37,772 nucleotides of DNA, taken from NCBI RefSeq assembly GCF_022179745.1, contig NZ_BPRD01000051.1, positions 1 to 37,772 of the forward strand, given 5' to 3'. Shown here in pieces: positions 1 to 11,274 of the stretch. The position numbers and the translations under genes were made by a program. The stretch is from Methylorubrum podarium. Lineage in GTDB: Bacteria; Pseudomonadota; Alphaproteobacteria; Rhizobiales; Beijerinckiaceae. Below the pieces are notes generated by a model, which saw nothing but the letters and a program-made list of their open reading frames with translations, did no database searches and was not told where the DNA came from. Within the stretch, counting starts at the first letter, position 1. Each line of letters starts with the position of its first letter.

Positions 1-40
1 CTCCCTCCGGCGCGCGAGCGCCCTCGCGCGCCGGAGGGAG
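1..40. terminator. Perfect GC-rich hairpin at the left edge
   Basis: A perfect inverted repeat with 17-nt arms (1-17 and 24-40) around a 6-nt loop (gcgccc). No U-rich tract follows on the plus strand. It could be the terminator of a gene lying left of the window or an extragenic palindrome. The missing left flank prevents a firm choice. Confidence 0.5.
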
Positions 41-338
41 AACGGAATCGGCATCGGAAGCGTCGTTCCTTGGGCGTCGTCCCCGCCGGGCCGGTCTGTT
101 CGCCGTCCGGCTTCGTCCCGCGGGGCTCGTCGGGATGCGGCAGGTGCCGCGAAGCGCGACACAGGTGGAACCTCTTCGGGGCAAAGGCAAGCGTGGCCTT
201 GGATCGCCCCGCGCGCTCGTGAAGGCGCCTCGGCACTACCGGATGCGCCTGCCGATATTTACCTCTATAAGCCCGCCCAATGCAGGCCGGCGGCGCCCTC
301 GATGCCGCCCGCGACGACCTCACGACCGCAGGTTCACG
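41..338. other. Intergenic stretch upstream of secA
   Basis: No gene is supported here. The secA frame stays open upstream to 135, but the extra residues are basic and low in complexity and do not resemble the SecA N-terminus. A TATAAG hexamer at 266-271 could be a -10 element, but no matching -35 was found. Otherwise nothing specific is visible. Confidence 0.4.
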
Positions 339-3245
<2,907 letters not shown>

Positions 3246-3255
3246 GCGTCCTCCG

Positions 3256-3666
3256 GTGAGCGGCGCGCTCGTCTACGGGCTGGAACCGGATCTCGACGCG
3301 GAGAGCTTTCAGGCGGTCCTCGTCGAGTCCGGGCTCGCGCCGCGGCGGCCGGCCGGAGACCGCGCGCGGCTCGATCGGATGCTGCGGGCCTCCGACCTGA
3401 TCGTCACCGCCCGGCTCGACCGGCGCCTCGTCGGCGTGGCGCGCACGCTCACCGACTTCGCCTTCTGCGCCTACCTCTCCGACCTCGCCGTCGCCCGCGA
3501 CTGCCAGGGCCGCGGCATCGGCCGCGGGCTGATCGAGGCGACCCGCAGGGCCGCGGGTCCCGAGGCGTGCCTGCTGCTGACCGCCGCGCCCGGCGTCGAG
3601 GGCTATTACGAGGCGATCGGCATGCCGCGCCTGACCAACGCCTTCCGCTACGACCGGGAGCGCTGA
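3256..3666 (+). CDS. GNAT-family N-acetyltransferase
   Basis: Small acyl-CoA-dependent N-acetyltransferase of 136 residues; the substrate cannot be told from sequence. The acetyl-CoA-binding motif A is clear in VARDCQGRGIGRGLIEAT (Q/R-x-x-G-x-G/A). It is followed by a typical C-terminal part, including GVEGYYEAIGM, where the tyrosine sits as in the general acid of many GNAT enzymes. A GTG start at 3256, only 10 bases after the secA stop, gives VSGALVYGLEPD and the best-fitting length. Close spacing suggests cotranscription with secA, which is probably fortuitous functionally. The gene ends 6 bases before the convergent beta-lactamase gene. Confidence 0.85.
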   Translation: MSGALVYGLEPDLDAESFQAVLVESGLAPRRPAGDRARLDRMLRASDLIVTARLDRRLVGVARTLTDFAFCAYLSDLAVARDCQGRGIGRGLIEATRRAAGPEACLLLTAAPGVEGYYEAIGMPRLTNAFRYDRER

Positions 3667-3672
3667 GCGGGA

Positions 3673-4860
3673 TCAGGGATCCTTCTCCGCCAGCGCCTCC
3701 AGCACGGCGTGCGCCGCCGCGATCCGCGCCGGGATCGGAAAGGCGCGGTTGGCCAGCATGACGAGGCCGATGCGCTTCTCCGGCACGAAGGCGACGTAGG
3801 CGCCGAAGCCGTTGGTGGAGCCGGTCTTATTGAACAGCGTGGCCCCCGTCGGCGCCCGCGGCGGGTCGAGCGGTTCGGCGGGCTGCGCCTCGAACCGCAC
3901 CGCATCGGCGTTGGCGGCCTGGAGGCGCTCCAGCGAGAGCGGATAGGGCAGCAGCTCCCAGCCGAGGCCCTGCACCATCGCGCCGACGCGGGAATACCCG
4001 ACATGGGTGCCCTCAATCGCCTGCCGCAGCGGCGGATCGAGGCGGGCGGGATCGAGGTTGGCCTCGACGAAGCGGATCATGTCGGCGGCGCTCGATTTCA
4101 CGCCGTAGGCCTGCGCGTCGAGCACGCCCCGGTTCACCCGGATCGGCCGGCCCTCCTTGCCGTAGCCCCAGGCGTAGCGCGCCATGTCGGACGCGGGGAC
4201 GCGGATGAAGCTGTTCGTGAGGCCGAGTCCCGGAAACAGCCGGTCCTGCATCAGCTCCGAAAAATCGCCGCCGAGCGCCGCCGCGGCGGCGGCGCCGAAC
4301 AGGCCGAGGCTCGGATTGGAGTAGACCCGCCGCGTTCCGGCGGGCGCGGAGGGCTGCCATTGCCGGACATAGGCCCTCATCGCCGCTTCGTCGGTGACGG
4401 CGTCGGGGAATTGCAGCGGCAGGCCGCCCGCGGTGTAGGTGCCGAGGTCGCGCAGGCTGGCGCGATCGAGGGCGCTGCCCCGCAGCCAGGGCAGGAACCG
4501 GCCCGGCGCGTCGGCGAGGGAGAGCCGGCCGAGCGCCTGCGCCTCGGCGGCGAGCGTCGCCGTGAAGGTCTTGCTGACCGAGCCGATCTCGAACAGCGTG
4601 TCCCGCGTCACCGGCCGCCGCCCCTCCCGGTCGGCGAGACCGAAGGTGAAGACGGCGGATTGCCCGTTCCGCGTCACGGCGACGGCGAGGCCGGGCACGT
4701 CGTAGTCCTTCAGGAGCGGGCGGTAGGCGCGTTCCACGACCTCGGCGATCCGCGCGGACGCGCCTTCAGCCGAGGCTTCCGCCGCAGCGGGACCGGAGCC
4801 GGAGAGCGGGCCGCAGAGCAGGCCGCCCAGCGCGAGGGCGGAGAACCCGAGCTTTCGCAT
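3673..4860 (-). CDS. ampC: Class C (AmpC-type) beta-lactamase family serine hydrolase
   Basis: Probable periplasmic serine beta-lactamase of class C, 395 residues. A hydrophobic signal peptide with a likely cut after PAAAEA precedes the mature enzyme. The catalytic signature is complete: SVSK at 94-97 (nucleophile Ser94, Lys97), YSN at 180-182 and KTG at 345-347. The surrounding sequence (GSVSKTFTATL, YSNPSLGLFG, KTGSTNGFGAYVAFVP) is much closer to AmpC than to DD-peptidases or EstB-type esterases. The gene is divergent from a phosphopantetheinyl transferase with only 51 bases between the starts. No AmpR-type LysR regulator is adjacent, so classical inducible control is not indicated. Activity on particular drugs cannot be judged from sequence. 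Confidence 0.88.
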   Translation of the reverse strand: MRKLGFSALALGGLLCGPLSGSGPAAAEASAEGASARIAEVVERAYRPLLKDYDVPGLAVAVTRNGQSAVFTFGLADREGRRPVTRDTLFEIGSVSKTFTATLAAEAQALGRLSLADAPGRFLPWLRGSALDRASLRDLGTYTAGGLPLQFPDAVTDEAAMRAYVRQWQPSAPAGTRRVYSNPSLGLFGAAAAAALGGDFSELMQDRLFPGLGLTNSFIRVPASDMARYAWGYGKEGRPIRVNRGVLDAQAYGVKSSAADMIRFVEANLDPARLDPPLRQAIEGTHVGYSRVGAMVQGLGWELLPYPLSLERLQAANADAVRFEAQPAEPLDPPRAPTGATLFNKTGSTNGFGAYVAFVPEKRIGLVMLANRAFPIPARIAAAHAVLEALAEKDP

Positions 4861-4911
4861 TGCGGAAATGGCGCGTTTCCTTCTTGGCTCGGGCGAACGG
4901 AGCGGGCGGTC

Positions 4912-5742
4912 ATGACGTGTGAGGAAAGCGCCGAAAGCGCGGCAGGACCGGAGGCCGCGAGCCCGCTGGTGCGGCGCCTGCGCCTCGCCCTCGACGCCCC
5001 CCGGACCGGATCGATGCAGGCCGTCCTGGCGCTCGCGAGCGCGCCGCTCGACTGGCTCGACGCCCATCGCGGCGGCTTCCTCCACGGGGACGAGGAAGCG
5101 CTCCTCACCGACCGCCTCCACGCCCGCCGCCGCCACGGCCTGCTGATCGGGCGCTACGCGGCCAAATGCGCGCTCGCCGCGCTCCGGCCCGATCTCGATC
5201 CGCGGGCCCTGGCGATCCGGCCCGGCGTGCTGGAGCAGCCGGTTCTCTCCGGCGCGGGCGGTGAAAATCTCGGCATCAGCCTGTCGCATGCCGGCCCGGT
5301 CGCCGTGGCGGTCGCCTATCCCGAGGCCTGCCCGATGGGGATTGATCTGGAGCGGATCCGGCCGGCCAACGTCGCGTTGCTGACGCGCCAGACCAACGCG
5401 GCGGAGCGGCGCCTCGTCGCCGCCCGCCTCGACGCGCCGGAGGCCGAGCGGCTGACGCGGCTGTGGTGCCTGAAGGAGGCCCTCTCCAAGGCCCTGCGCT
5501 GCGGGCTGACCGTGCCGCTCGAACTGCTCGCGGTCGGGAGCGCCGAGGCGGGGCCGCCGGGGCTCGGCGTCACCTTCGCGAATTTCGCGCAGTACCGGGG
5601 CCTGAGCCTCGCCGCGGGCGATCTCGCCGCCGCGCTGGTGCTGCCGCGCCCGCCGGCGGTGACGCTTGCGCCCGATGCGGCGGCCTGGGAGGATTTTCGC
5701 CGCGCGCTGACCGAGGCCGCGGCGCGGGGAGCGGGGGAATAG
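4912..5742 (+). CDS. 4'-phosphopantetheinyl transferase, Sfp type
   Basis: Transfers the 4'-phosphopantetheine arm of CoA to a serine on carrier proteins (ACP/PCP), turning apo into holo forms. The 276-residue length is typical for the Sfp/EntD class. Both metal/CoA signatures are present: GIDLERI at 143-149 and WCLKEALSK at 185-193. An N-terminal segment around 60-90 (RLHARRRHGLLIGRYAAK) matches the usual first half. The start is an ATG at 4912; the upstream ribosome-binding site is weak (agcgggcggtc). No PKS/NRPS or carrier protein gene is nearby, so the target is unknown. It could be a housekeeping holo-ACP synthase alternative or serve a distant secondary-metabolite cluster. Confidence 0.88.
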   Translation: MTCEESAESAAGPEAASPLVRRLRLALDAPRTGSMQAVLALASAPLDWLDAHRGGFLHGDEEALLTDRLHARRRHGLLIGRYAAKCALAALRPDLDPRALAIRPGVLEQPVLSGAGGENLGISLSHAGPVAVAVAYPEACPMGIDLERIRPANVALLTRQTNAAERRLVAARLDAPEAERLTRLWCLKEALSKALRCGLTVPLELLAVGSAEAGPPGLGVTFANFAQYRGLSLAAGDLAAALVLPRPPAVTLAPDAAAWEDFRRALTEAAARGAGE

Positions 5743-5779
5743 GGCCTTTGTCCGCGAAAGGTCGCGGCCACCTTTCATA

Positions 5780-5816
5780 CGACATCCGATTGATCCCTTC
5801 GGGATGGCGGATGTCG
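5780..5816. repeat. Nested hairpin downstream of the phosphopantetheinyl transferase gene
   Basis: Outer arms CGACATCCG (5780-5788) and CGGATGTCG (5808-5816) enclose an inner ATCCC-ttc-GGGAT hairpin (5793-5805). It may act as a factor-independent-like terminator for the preceding gene, but no T-tract follows. Confidence 0.55.
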
Positions 5817-5862
5817 GCGACGCTCAAGCGCCGCGCGGGCTTGCTGATACGCTTCCCGCTCT

Positions 5863-5901
5863 GATCGAGCGGAAGCCGTATCATACGGTTTCCGGTCGAT
5901 C
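5863..5901. repeat. Extragenic palindrome, GATCRA-CGGAA-CCGTAT type
   Basis: Two 19-nt arms (5863-5881 and 5883-5901) around a single central C pair with two mismatches. The right arm, ATACGGTTTCCGGTCGATC, is nearly the same as ATACGGTTTCCGCTTGATC at 26010-26028. Related arms lie at 26153-26169 and about 15160-15178, so this is a recurrent genomic repeat. Confidence 0.7.
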
Positions 5902-6112
5902 ACCTCGGGCCTTGCCCCATCCCATCATCGCGAGCGGCAGCCGAAGCGATCCGGACGCGCGACGGCGCCCTGTTCCAGCGTCCTGATCGCCTCGGACCTT
6001 GCGGCGATCGGCAATTCGCCATCGCCTTCGCGCGAAAACATGCTCTAAGCATCCCCGTGGGGCGGCTCGGCCGCTCGCAAGACCGATGCGTCACCGTAGA
6101 GTCGGGCCGACG

Positions 6113-6943
6113 ATGAGCCGCAGCTACTTCCATCTCCACCTCGTCTCGGACTCCACCGGCGAGACCCTGATCAATGTCGGACGCGCGGCGGCGGTGCAGT
6201 ACGAGGGGATCTCGGCGATCGAGCACGTCTACCCGCTGGTGCGCTCCGGCGCGCAGCTCGAACGGGTGATCTCCGAGATCAAGGCGGCGCCGGGCCTCGT
6301 GCTCTACACCCTGGTCGGCCACGACCTCATCGAGCGCCTGGAGGAGGCCTGCCGCGAGACCGGCTCGCCGACGCTCAACGTGCTCCAGCCGGTCCACGCG
6401 CTGCTGCGCTCCTATCTCGGCGCGACCTCGACCGAACGGCCCGGCGCCCAGCACATGCTCAACGCCGAGTACTTCAAGCGCATCGACGCGATGAACTTCA
6501 CGCTCGCCCACGACGACGGCAACCTGCCGGACGACCTCGACGAGGCCGACGTGGTGCTGGTCGGCGTCAGCCGCACCTCGAAGACGCCGACCTCGATCTA
6601 TCTCGCCAATCGCGGGCTGAAGACCGCCAACCTCCCCCTCGTGCCGTCGATGCCGCTGCCGCCGAGCTTCGACCGGGTCCGGAAGGCGCTGATCGTCGGG
6701 CTGATCGCCAGCCCCGAGCGGATCGTGCAGATCCGCCAGAACCGCCTCCTCAGCCTCAAGGCCGACGACAACTCCTCCTACGTCGACCGGGAATCGGTGG
6801 CCGACGAGATCGCCGCCTCGCGCCGGCTCTGCGCCAAGTACCGCTGGCCGACCATCGACGTGACCCGCCGCTCGATCGAGGAGACGGCGGCCGCGATCCT
6901 CGACCTCTACCGCGAGCACCGCCTCAAGTTCATCGCGACCTGA
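6113..6943 (+). CDS. ppsR: Pyruvate,phosphate dikinase / PEP synthase regulatory kinase-phosphorylase
   Basis: DUF299-family bifunctional enzyme of 276 residues. It inactivates PEP synthase or pyruvate,phosphate dikinase by ADP-dependent threonine phosphorylation and reactivates it by phosphorolysis. The nucleotide-binding loop [18 protein letters not shown] and the N-terminal [13 protein letters not shown] are diagnostic. The chosen ATG (giving MSRSYFHLH) fits the family; an upstream in-frame ATG at 5999 would add a basic, unconserved tail. It heads the block ppsR-maf-aroE-coaE-dnaQ, which in Caulobacter starts at the origin of replication. Here a glycosyltransferase gene follows after only 10 bases. 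The PpsA/PpdK target is not in the window. Confidence 0.95.
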   Translation: MSRSYFHLHLVSDSTGETLINVGRAAAVQYEGISAIEHVYPLVRSGAQLERVISEIKAAPGLVLYTLVGHDLIERLEEACRETGSPTLNVLQPVHALLRSYLGATSTERPGAQHMLNAEYFKRIDAMNFTLAHDDGNLPDDLDEADVVLVGVSRTSKTPTSIYLANRGLKTANLPLVPSMPLPPSFDRVRKALIVGLIASPERIVQIRQNRLLSLKADDNSSYVDRESVADEIAASRRLCAKYRWPTIDVTRRSIEETAAAILDLYREHRLKFIAT

Positions 6944-6953
6944 GGACGGGAGG

Positions 6954-8090
6954 ATGGAAGACGCCGCCCTCGCCGCGGCCGATCTGCGCGAGACCGTCCA
7001 AGCCGGGCGGGGGCGCTGCACCGATCTCAGCCTGTCCTACCGGGACTGGGCGCAGCCGCCCGACCTCATGATCGGCGCGGTGACGCCGACGCTGCTGCGC
7101 GTCTACCACGAGCAGACCACCGTCCTCGGCACCAGCCTCTACGAGCTGCCGGGGGCGGAGGTGACGGCGGAGGGCGTCGTCCTCCTCGACGGCGTGTTTC
7201 AGTACGCCGCCCAGCTCAACATCTTCCCCGTCAATTTCGAGGGGCATTTCCGCGCCATCGCCGCGCGGCTGCCGGGTCTGCGCCGGGTGGCGGTCGAGGA
7301 GCCCGCCGTGCTCCTGACCGGGATGGGCCACCAGATGTACGGCCACTGGCTGGTCGATTTCCTGCCCAAACTCTTCCTGCTCGACCGGGCCGGCCACGAT
7401 ATCGCCCGGCTCCGCTACCTCCTGCCCGCCGACACGCCGGATTTCGCCCGCGTCTGGCTCGGCCTCCTCGGGATCGGCGAGGACCGCCTCGTCGTCTACG
7501 ATCCGGGACGCGAATGCGTCGCCTGCCGCTCGCTCCTCGTGCCCACGGCTTTGCGCTTCGTCAGCCGCGCCTCGCCGCTGATGCGGCAGGCCCGCCGCTT
7601 CCTGCTCGACCGCGCGGCGCCCGGCCGGGGCTGGCGGCCCCGCTGGCGGATCGGCCGTCGCCGCGAGAAACCGGGGACGGAAAAGATCCTGATCGCCCGC
7701 TCGGACAATGCCGACACGCGCAACCGGCGCTCGCTCGCCGAGCGGGCGGCGTTCGAGGAGACGGCGCGTCTCCGCGGCTTCACCCGCGTCCGGCCGGAGC
7801 GTCTGAGCATTCTTGAGCAGATCGCCCTGTTCCGCTCCGCCGCCACGATCATCGGGGAATACGGTTCGGGGCTGCACGGCTCGCTGTTCGCGGCCCCCGG
7901 CACCACCGTCGTGGCCCTGCGCGACAACGGGCTCGAACTCGGCTTCCTGCAGAGCTCGATCGACCACAGCCTCGGCCATGCGAGCGGCTACGTGATCGGC
8001 TCGGAGCGCTCGGAGGAGGGGTTCTTCTCCGTCGCGCCTCAGGATATCGACTTCCTGTTCGACTGGCTCGACTGGCGCGGCCTGCGCTGA
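6954..8090 (+). CDS. Family 61-type (DUF563) glycosyltransferase
   Basis: A 378-residue protein with the DUF563/GT61 pattern. Conserved blocks include the central HWLVDFLPKLFLLDRA and the C-terminal GEYGSGLHGSLFAAPGTTVV (the 'H-G-x-x-x-x-L/N-x-x-F-x-x-PGT' signature). Members transfer xylose, GlcNAc or similar sugars to cell-surface glycans; the acceptor here is unknown. No signal peptide or membrane segment is obvious. The ribosome-binding site is good (ggacgggagg before ATG). It sits between ppsR and maf, which are normally adjacent in this cluster, so it is an insertion into a conserved neighbourhood. A basic segment around 215-245 (RGWRPRWRIGRRREK) is unusual and probably a surface loop. 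Confidence 0.72.
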   Translation: MEDAALAAADLRETVQAGRGRCTDLSLSYRDWAQPPDLMIGAVTPTLLRVYHEQTTVLGTSLYELPGAEVTAEGVVLLDGVFQYAAQLNIFPVNFEGHFRAIAARLPGLRRVAVEEPAVLLTGMGHQMYGHWLVDFLPKLFLLDRAGHDIARLRYLLPADTPDFARVWLGLLGIGEDRLVVYDPGRECVACRSLLVPTALRFVSRASPLMRQARRFLLDRAAPGRGWRPRWRIGRRREKPGTEKILIARSDNADTRNRRSLAERAAFEETARLRGFTRVRPERLSILEQIALFRSAATIIGEYGSGLHGSLFAAPGTTVVALRDNGLELGFLQSSIDHSLGHASGYVIGSERSEEGFFSVAPQDIDFLFDWLDWRGLR

Positions 8091-8106
8091 CGGAAATTTT
8101 TTCGAC

Positions 8107-8766
8107 GTGACCGCATCTGCCCTCTGGCTCGCCCCTGAGCCGCTCCTTCTCGCCTCGGCGAGCGCCACCCGGCGCGACCTCCTGACGGGCGCCGGCCTGC
8201 CGGTGGAGACGGCGCCGGCGCGGATCGACGAGCGCGCCCTCGAAGCCGAGGGCGGCGCCCTGGCTCCGGCGGAGCTGGCGCGGCGTCTCGCCCGGGCCAA
8301 GGCGGCGGAGGTGGCGGGCCGCCATCCCGGCCGGATCGTGGTCGGCGCCGACCAGGTGCTCGAATGCGAGGGCCGGATCTTCCACAAGCCCGCCGACCTG
8401 GAAGCGGCGCGGACCCATCTCGCCCGGCTCCAGGGCCGGACCCACGCGCTGCATTCGGCGGTCGCGATCCGGCGCGACGGAGCGGCCGAGGCCTTGGTCG
8501 AGCGGGATTTCGTCGAGCAGGATTTCGTGGAGCAGGATTTCGTGGAGACCGCGCGGCTGACCATGCGGCCCCTCGATGCCGGGGCCATCGACGCCTATCT
8601 GCGGCTCGCGGGCGCGGCGGTGACGACGTCGGTCGGCGCCTACCAGCTCGAGGGGCTCGGCATCCACCTGTTCGCGCGGGTCGAGGGCGACCATGCGACG
8701 ATCCTCGGCCTGCCGCTGACGCCCCTTCTCGCGCGGCTGCGGGGCATGGGCCTGCTGGCGTTCTGA
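8107..8766 (+). CDS. maf: Maf-family nucleotide pyrophosphatase
   Basis: Maf/YceF-type nucleoside triphosphate pyrophosphatase that hydrolyses non-canonical or modified NTPs (house-cleaning role). The 219-residue protein starts at GTG and shows the Maf N-terminal signature LLLASASATRRDLL, the central GADQVLECEGRIFHKP and the C-terminal SVGAYQLEGLG. An in-frame 15-base tandem repeat (8506-8550) inserts the residues DFVEQDFVEQDFVE at the start of the strand that normally reads V-x-x-ARLTMRPL, making this region longer than usual. The gene follows the glycosyltransferase by 16 bases and precedes the CDF exporter by 14. In Caulobacter this position directly follows ppsR. Confidence 0.93.
   Translation: MTASALWLAPEPLLLASASATRRDLLTGAGLPVETAPARIDERALEAEGGALAPAELARRLARAKAAEVAGRHPGRIVVGADQVLECEGRIFHKPADLEAARTHLARLQGRTHALHSAVAIRRDGAAEALVERDFVEQDFVEQDFVETARLTMRPLDAGAIDAYLRLAGAAVTTSVGAYQLEGLGIHLFARVEGDHATILGLPLTPLLARLRGMGLLAF
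8506..8550 (+). repeat. 15-bp tandem repeat inside maf
   Basis: Three consecutive units of the form GATTTCGTSGAGCAG (8506-8520, 8521-8535, 8536-8550, the last diverging at its end). A degenerate half-unit (gtcgagcgg) comes before. Each unit is five codons and encodes DFVEQ, so copy-number change keeps the frame. Confidence 0.85.
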
Positions 8767-8780
8767 TACGGCGAGGGGCG

Positions 8781-9752
8781 ATGGACGACCATCGGGGGCA
8801 CGACCACGATCACGCCGGGCACGGGCACAGCCATGGTCACGGTCACGCACATGGGGGGCACGGCCATGTCCACGCCCCCAAGGATTTCGGGCCGGCCTTC
8901 GCAATCGGCATCGCGCTGAATCTCGGCTTCGTCGTCGTCGAGGCGCTCTACGGCTGGCTGTCGAATTCCATGGCGCTCGTGGCCGATGCCGGCCACAACC
9001 TCTCCGACGTGCTCGGGCTCGTCGCCGCCTGGATCGCCGCGGTGCTGGTCAGGCGGGCGCCCTCGGCCCGTTTCACCTACGGCCTGCGCGGCTCCTCGAT
9101 CCTCGCCGCCCTGTTCAACGCGGTGGTGCTTCTCGTGGCCACCGGCGGCATCATCGCCGAGGCGGTGCAGCGCGTCCTCGAACCGGCCCCGGTCGCCGGC
9201 ACGACGGTGATGGTGGTGGCCGGGATCGGCATCCTCATCAACGGCTTCACCGCCTGGCTGTTCGCCTCGGGAGCGAAGGGCGACATCAACATCCGCGGCG
9301 CCTACCTGCACATGATGGCCGACGCGGCGGTCTCGGCCGGCGTGGTGCTCGTGGGCCTCGTCATCCTCACCACCGGCCTCGACTGGCTCGACCCGCTGGT
9401 GAGCCTCGTCATCGCCGCGCTCATCATCGTCGCCACCTGGGGCCTGCTGCGCGACAGCGTGGCGATGTCGCTCGCCGCGGTGCCGCCCGGCATCGACCCG
9501 GAGGCGGTGCGCGCCTGTCTGGCCGCCCGCCCCGGCGTGCGCGGGCTGCACGACCTGCACATCTGGCCGATGAGCACCACCGAGCCGGCGCTCACCGCCC
9601 ACCTCGTGGTGGCGGACGGGGCGAACCACCGCCACTTCCTCAAGGAGACGGCGGACGAGCTGCGCGAGCGCTTCGGCATCGGCCACGCCACCCTCCAGAT
9701 CGAGATCGAGGGGCAGACCGCCTGCACGCTGCCGAAGGGCTGCGTCGCGTGA
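8781..9752 (+). CDS. Cation diffusion facilitator (CzcD/ZitB-like) metal exporter
   Basis: Inner-membrane proton antiporter of the CDF family, 323 residues, probably exporting Zn2+ (possibly also Co2+ or Cd2+) from the cytoplasm. The first 33 residues hold 13 histidines in an HGH/HDH-rich metal-binding tail. The transport site motifs are present: a VADAGHNLSD block in TM2 and the HMMADAAVS block in TM5. Six membrane segments can be followed between about residues 38 and 225. The C-terminal cytoplasmic domain contains the usual LHDLHIWPMSTTEPALTAHL. It lies between maf and aroE, an insertion into the ancestral block. No metalloregulator is adjacent. Confidence 0.93.
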   Translation: MDDHRGHDHDHAGHGHSHGHGHAHGGHGHVHAPKDFGPAFAIGIALNLGFVVVEALYGWLSNSMALVADAGHNLSDVLGLVAAWIAAVLVRRAPSARFTYGLRGSSILAALFNAVVLLVATGGIIAEAVQRVLEPAPVAGTTVMVVAGIGILINGFTAWLFASGAKGDINIRGAYLHMMADAAVSAGVVLVGLVILTTGLDWLDPLVSLVIAALIIVATWGLLRDSVAMSLAAVPPGIDPEAVRACLAARPGVRGLHDLHIWPMSTTEPALTAHLVVADGANHRHFLKETADELRERFGIGHATLQIEIEGQTACTLPKGCVA

Positions 9753-9792
9753 TGTCCCCCGACGTTTCAGGCGCAGCCGCCGGCAGGATTCC

Positions 9793-10629
9793 ATGACAGC
9801 CAGGGCCTTCGTCGTCGGCCACCCGATCCGGCATTCCCGCTCGCCGCTGATCCACGGCCACTGGCTCGCCGAGCACGGGCTCGACGGCACCTACGAGCGC
9901 ATCGACGTGGCGCCGGACGCGTTCGAGGCATTCTTCCGCGGGTTGCCGGCTTCGGGCTTTGCCGGCGGCAACGTCACCATCCCGCACAAGGAGGCGGCCT
10001 TCCGCCTCGCCGACTCCCTGACCCCGCGGGCGAAAAAGATCGGGGCGGTGAACACGCTGATCGTCGAGGGCACCCATGTGCGCGGCGACAACACCGACGC
10101 GCCGGGCTTCATCGCCCATCTCGACCACAGTCTCGCCGAGGGTTGGCCCGAGCGGACCGGCGGGTCCGCCCTGGTGCTCGGCGCGGGCGGCGCGGCGCGG
10201 GCCATCGTCGTCGGGCTGGTGGAGCGCGGGCTCTCGGTCCGCGTCGCCAACCGCAGCCCCGAGCGGGCGCGGGCGCTCGCCGGACTCGATCCCGGCCGCG
10301 TCGCGGCGCTGGCCTGGGAGGACGTGCCGGGGGCGCTGTCCGACACCGGGCTTCTCGTCAACACCACCTCGCTCGGCATGGCCGGGCATCCGCCGCTCGA
10401 CCTCGATCTTGCCCCACTCCCGGACCGCGCGGCGGTGGCCGACATCGTCTACGTGCCGCTGGAGACGCCGCTGCTCGCCGCCGCGCGGGCGCGCGGGCTC
10501 GCGGCGGTCGACGGGCTCGGCATGCTGCTGCACCAGGCGGTGCCGGGCTTCGAGGCGTGGTTCGGCCTGCGCCCGCAGGTGACGCCGGCCCTGCGCGAAA
10601 AAATCGTCGCGGACCTTCCCGCGACATGA
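9793..10629 (+). CDS. aroE: Shikimate dehydrogenase
   Basis: NADP-dependent reduction of 3-dehydroshikimate to shikimate in aromatic amino acid synthesis; cytosolic. The 278-residue length is normal. Visible features are the shikimate-binding SRSPLIH near the N-terminus, the catalytic-lysine motif [17 protein letters not shown], the nucleotide-binding GAGGAARAI with a following NRSPERAR (NADP-type), and the C-terminal [13 protein letters not shown]. The stop overlaps the coaE start by 4 bases (ATGA), so the two are translationally coupled. The gene order aroE-coaE-dnaQ is the usual alphaproteobacterial one. Confidence 0.96.
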   Translation: MTARAFVVGHPIRHSRSPLIHGHWLAEHGLDGTYERIDVAPDAFEAFFRGLPASGFAGGNVTIPHKEAAFRLADSLTPRAKKIGAVNTLIVEGTHVRGDNTDAPGFIAHLDHSLAEGWPERTGGSALVLGAGGAARAIVVGLVERGLSVRVANRSPERARALAGLDPGRVAALAWEDVPGALSDTGLLVNTTSLGMAGHPPLDLDLAPLPDRAAVADIVYVPLETPLLAAARARGLAAVDGLGMLLHQAVPGFEAWFGLRPQVTPALREKIVADLPAT

Positions 10630-11246
10630 GCGCGACGGACCAGCCCCGCCGCCCCGTGGTGCTCGGCCTCACCGGCTCGATCGGCATGGGCAAGTCGGCC
10701 ACCGCCGCGATGTTCTCCGCCCGTGGCGTGCCGGTCCACGATTCGGACGCGGCGGTCCACGCCCTCTACGGGCCGGGGGGCGCGGCGGCGCGGGCGATCG
10801 GCGAAGCCTTTCCCGGCACCCTGACGCCGGAGGGCGGCGTCGACCGTCCGGCCCTGCGCGCGGCGGTGCTCGGCGACCCGGAACAACTCGCCCGCCTCGA
10901 AGCGATCGTGCACCCGCTGGTCCGCGACGAGAGCCGCGCCTTCCTCGCCCGCCACGCGGGGGCGGCGCTGGTCGTCCTCGACATCCCGCTCCTGTTCGAG
11001 ACCGGCGCCGAGGCCCGCTGCGACGCCGTCCTCGTCGTCACCGCCCCGCCCGAGGTGCAGCGCGCCCGCGTGCTCGCCCGCCCCGGCATGACCGAGGAAG
11101 CGTTCGCGGCGATCCGTGCCAAGCAGATGCCGGATGCCGAGAAGCGCGCGCGGGCGGACTTTCTGATCGACACCAGCCGCGGGTTCGCGCACGCGGAAGG
11201 CGAGGTGGAGCGGATCGTCGAGGAACTGGTTCGCCGAGGCCCGTGA
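10626..11246 (+). CDS. coaE: Dephospho-CoA kinase
   Basis: Last step of coenzyme A synthesis: ATP-dependent phosphorylation of the 3'-OH of dephospho-CoA. The 206-residue product has the P-loop [14 protein letters not shown], the conserved VHDSDAAVH, and the substrate/lid segments [13 protein letters not shown] and [19 protein letters not shown]. It starts at an ATG overlapping the aroE stop (ATGA). Its own stop lies in a 16-bp tandem duplication that continues into the HicB-like gene. Confidence 0.95.
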   Translation: MSATDQPRRPVVLGLTGSIGMGKSATAAMFSARGVPVHDSDAAVHALYGPGGAAARAIGEAFPGTLTPEGGVDRPALRAAVLGDPEQLARLEAIVHPLVRDESRAFLARHAGAALVVLDIPLLFETGAEARCDAVLVVTAPPEVQRARVLARPGMTEEAFAAIRAKQMPDAEKRARADFLIDTSRGFAHAEGEVERIVEELVRRGP

Positions 11247-11274
11247 GGGAGCCATCATGTGAGGGAGCCATCAT
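11243..11274 (+). repeat. 16-bp perfect tandem duplication at the coaE/hicB junction
   Basis: GTGAGGGAGCCATCAT is repeated exactly at 11243-11258 and 11259-11274. Each copy carries a GAGGGA ribosome-binding site and the first bases of an ATG. The first copy contains the coaE stop. Its ATG is followed at once by TGA, so only the second copy gives a usable start for the next gene. Confidence 0.9.

Larger units (their letters stand above)
5743..6112. other. 370-bp intergenic region rich in palindromes
   Basis: No gene seen. It contains GAAAG-CGGCCACC-TTTC-like sequence at about 5755-5776 (related to 28210-28231), a nested hairpin (5780-5816) and a long palindrome (5863-5901). All belong to short extragenic repeat types found elsewhere in the window. 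No CtrA-type TTAA-N7-TTAA site or DnaA-like box was found, although this is where the origin would lie by analogy with Caulobacter gene order. Confidence 0.55.

Noticed and set aside
135-338. N-terminal extension of SecA
   Set aside because: The added residues are basic, Pro/Arg-rich and lack similarity to SecA N-termini; [11 protein letters not shown] is the normal beginning.
3673-4860. EstB-type esterase or D-alanyl-D-alanine carboxypeptidase instead of AmpC
   Set aside because: The sequences around SVSK, YSN and KTGSTNGFGAYVAFVP follow the class C pattern closely, including KTG, which EstB-type esterases usually lack.
5743-6112. Origin of replication upstream of ppsR, as in Caulobacter
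   Set aside because: No TTAA-N7-TTAA site, no DnaA-like box and no GANTC cluster were seen; the region is made of extragenic palindromes. Kept only as an alternative.
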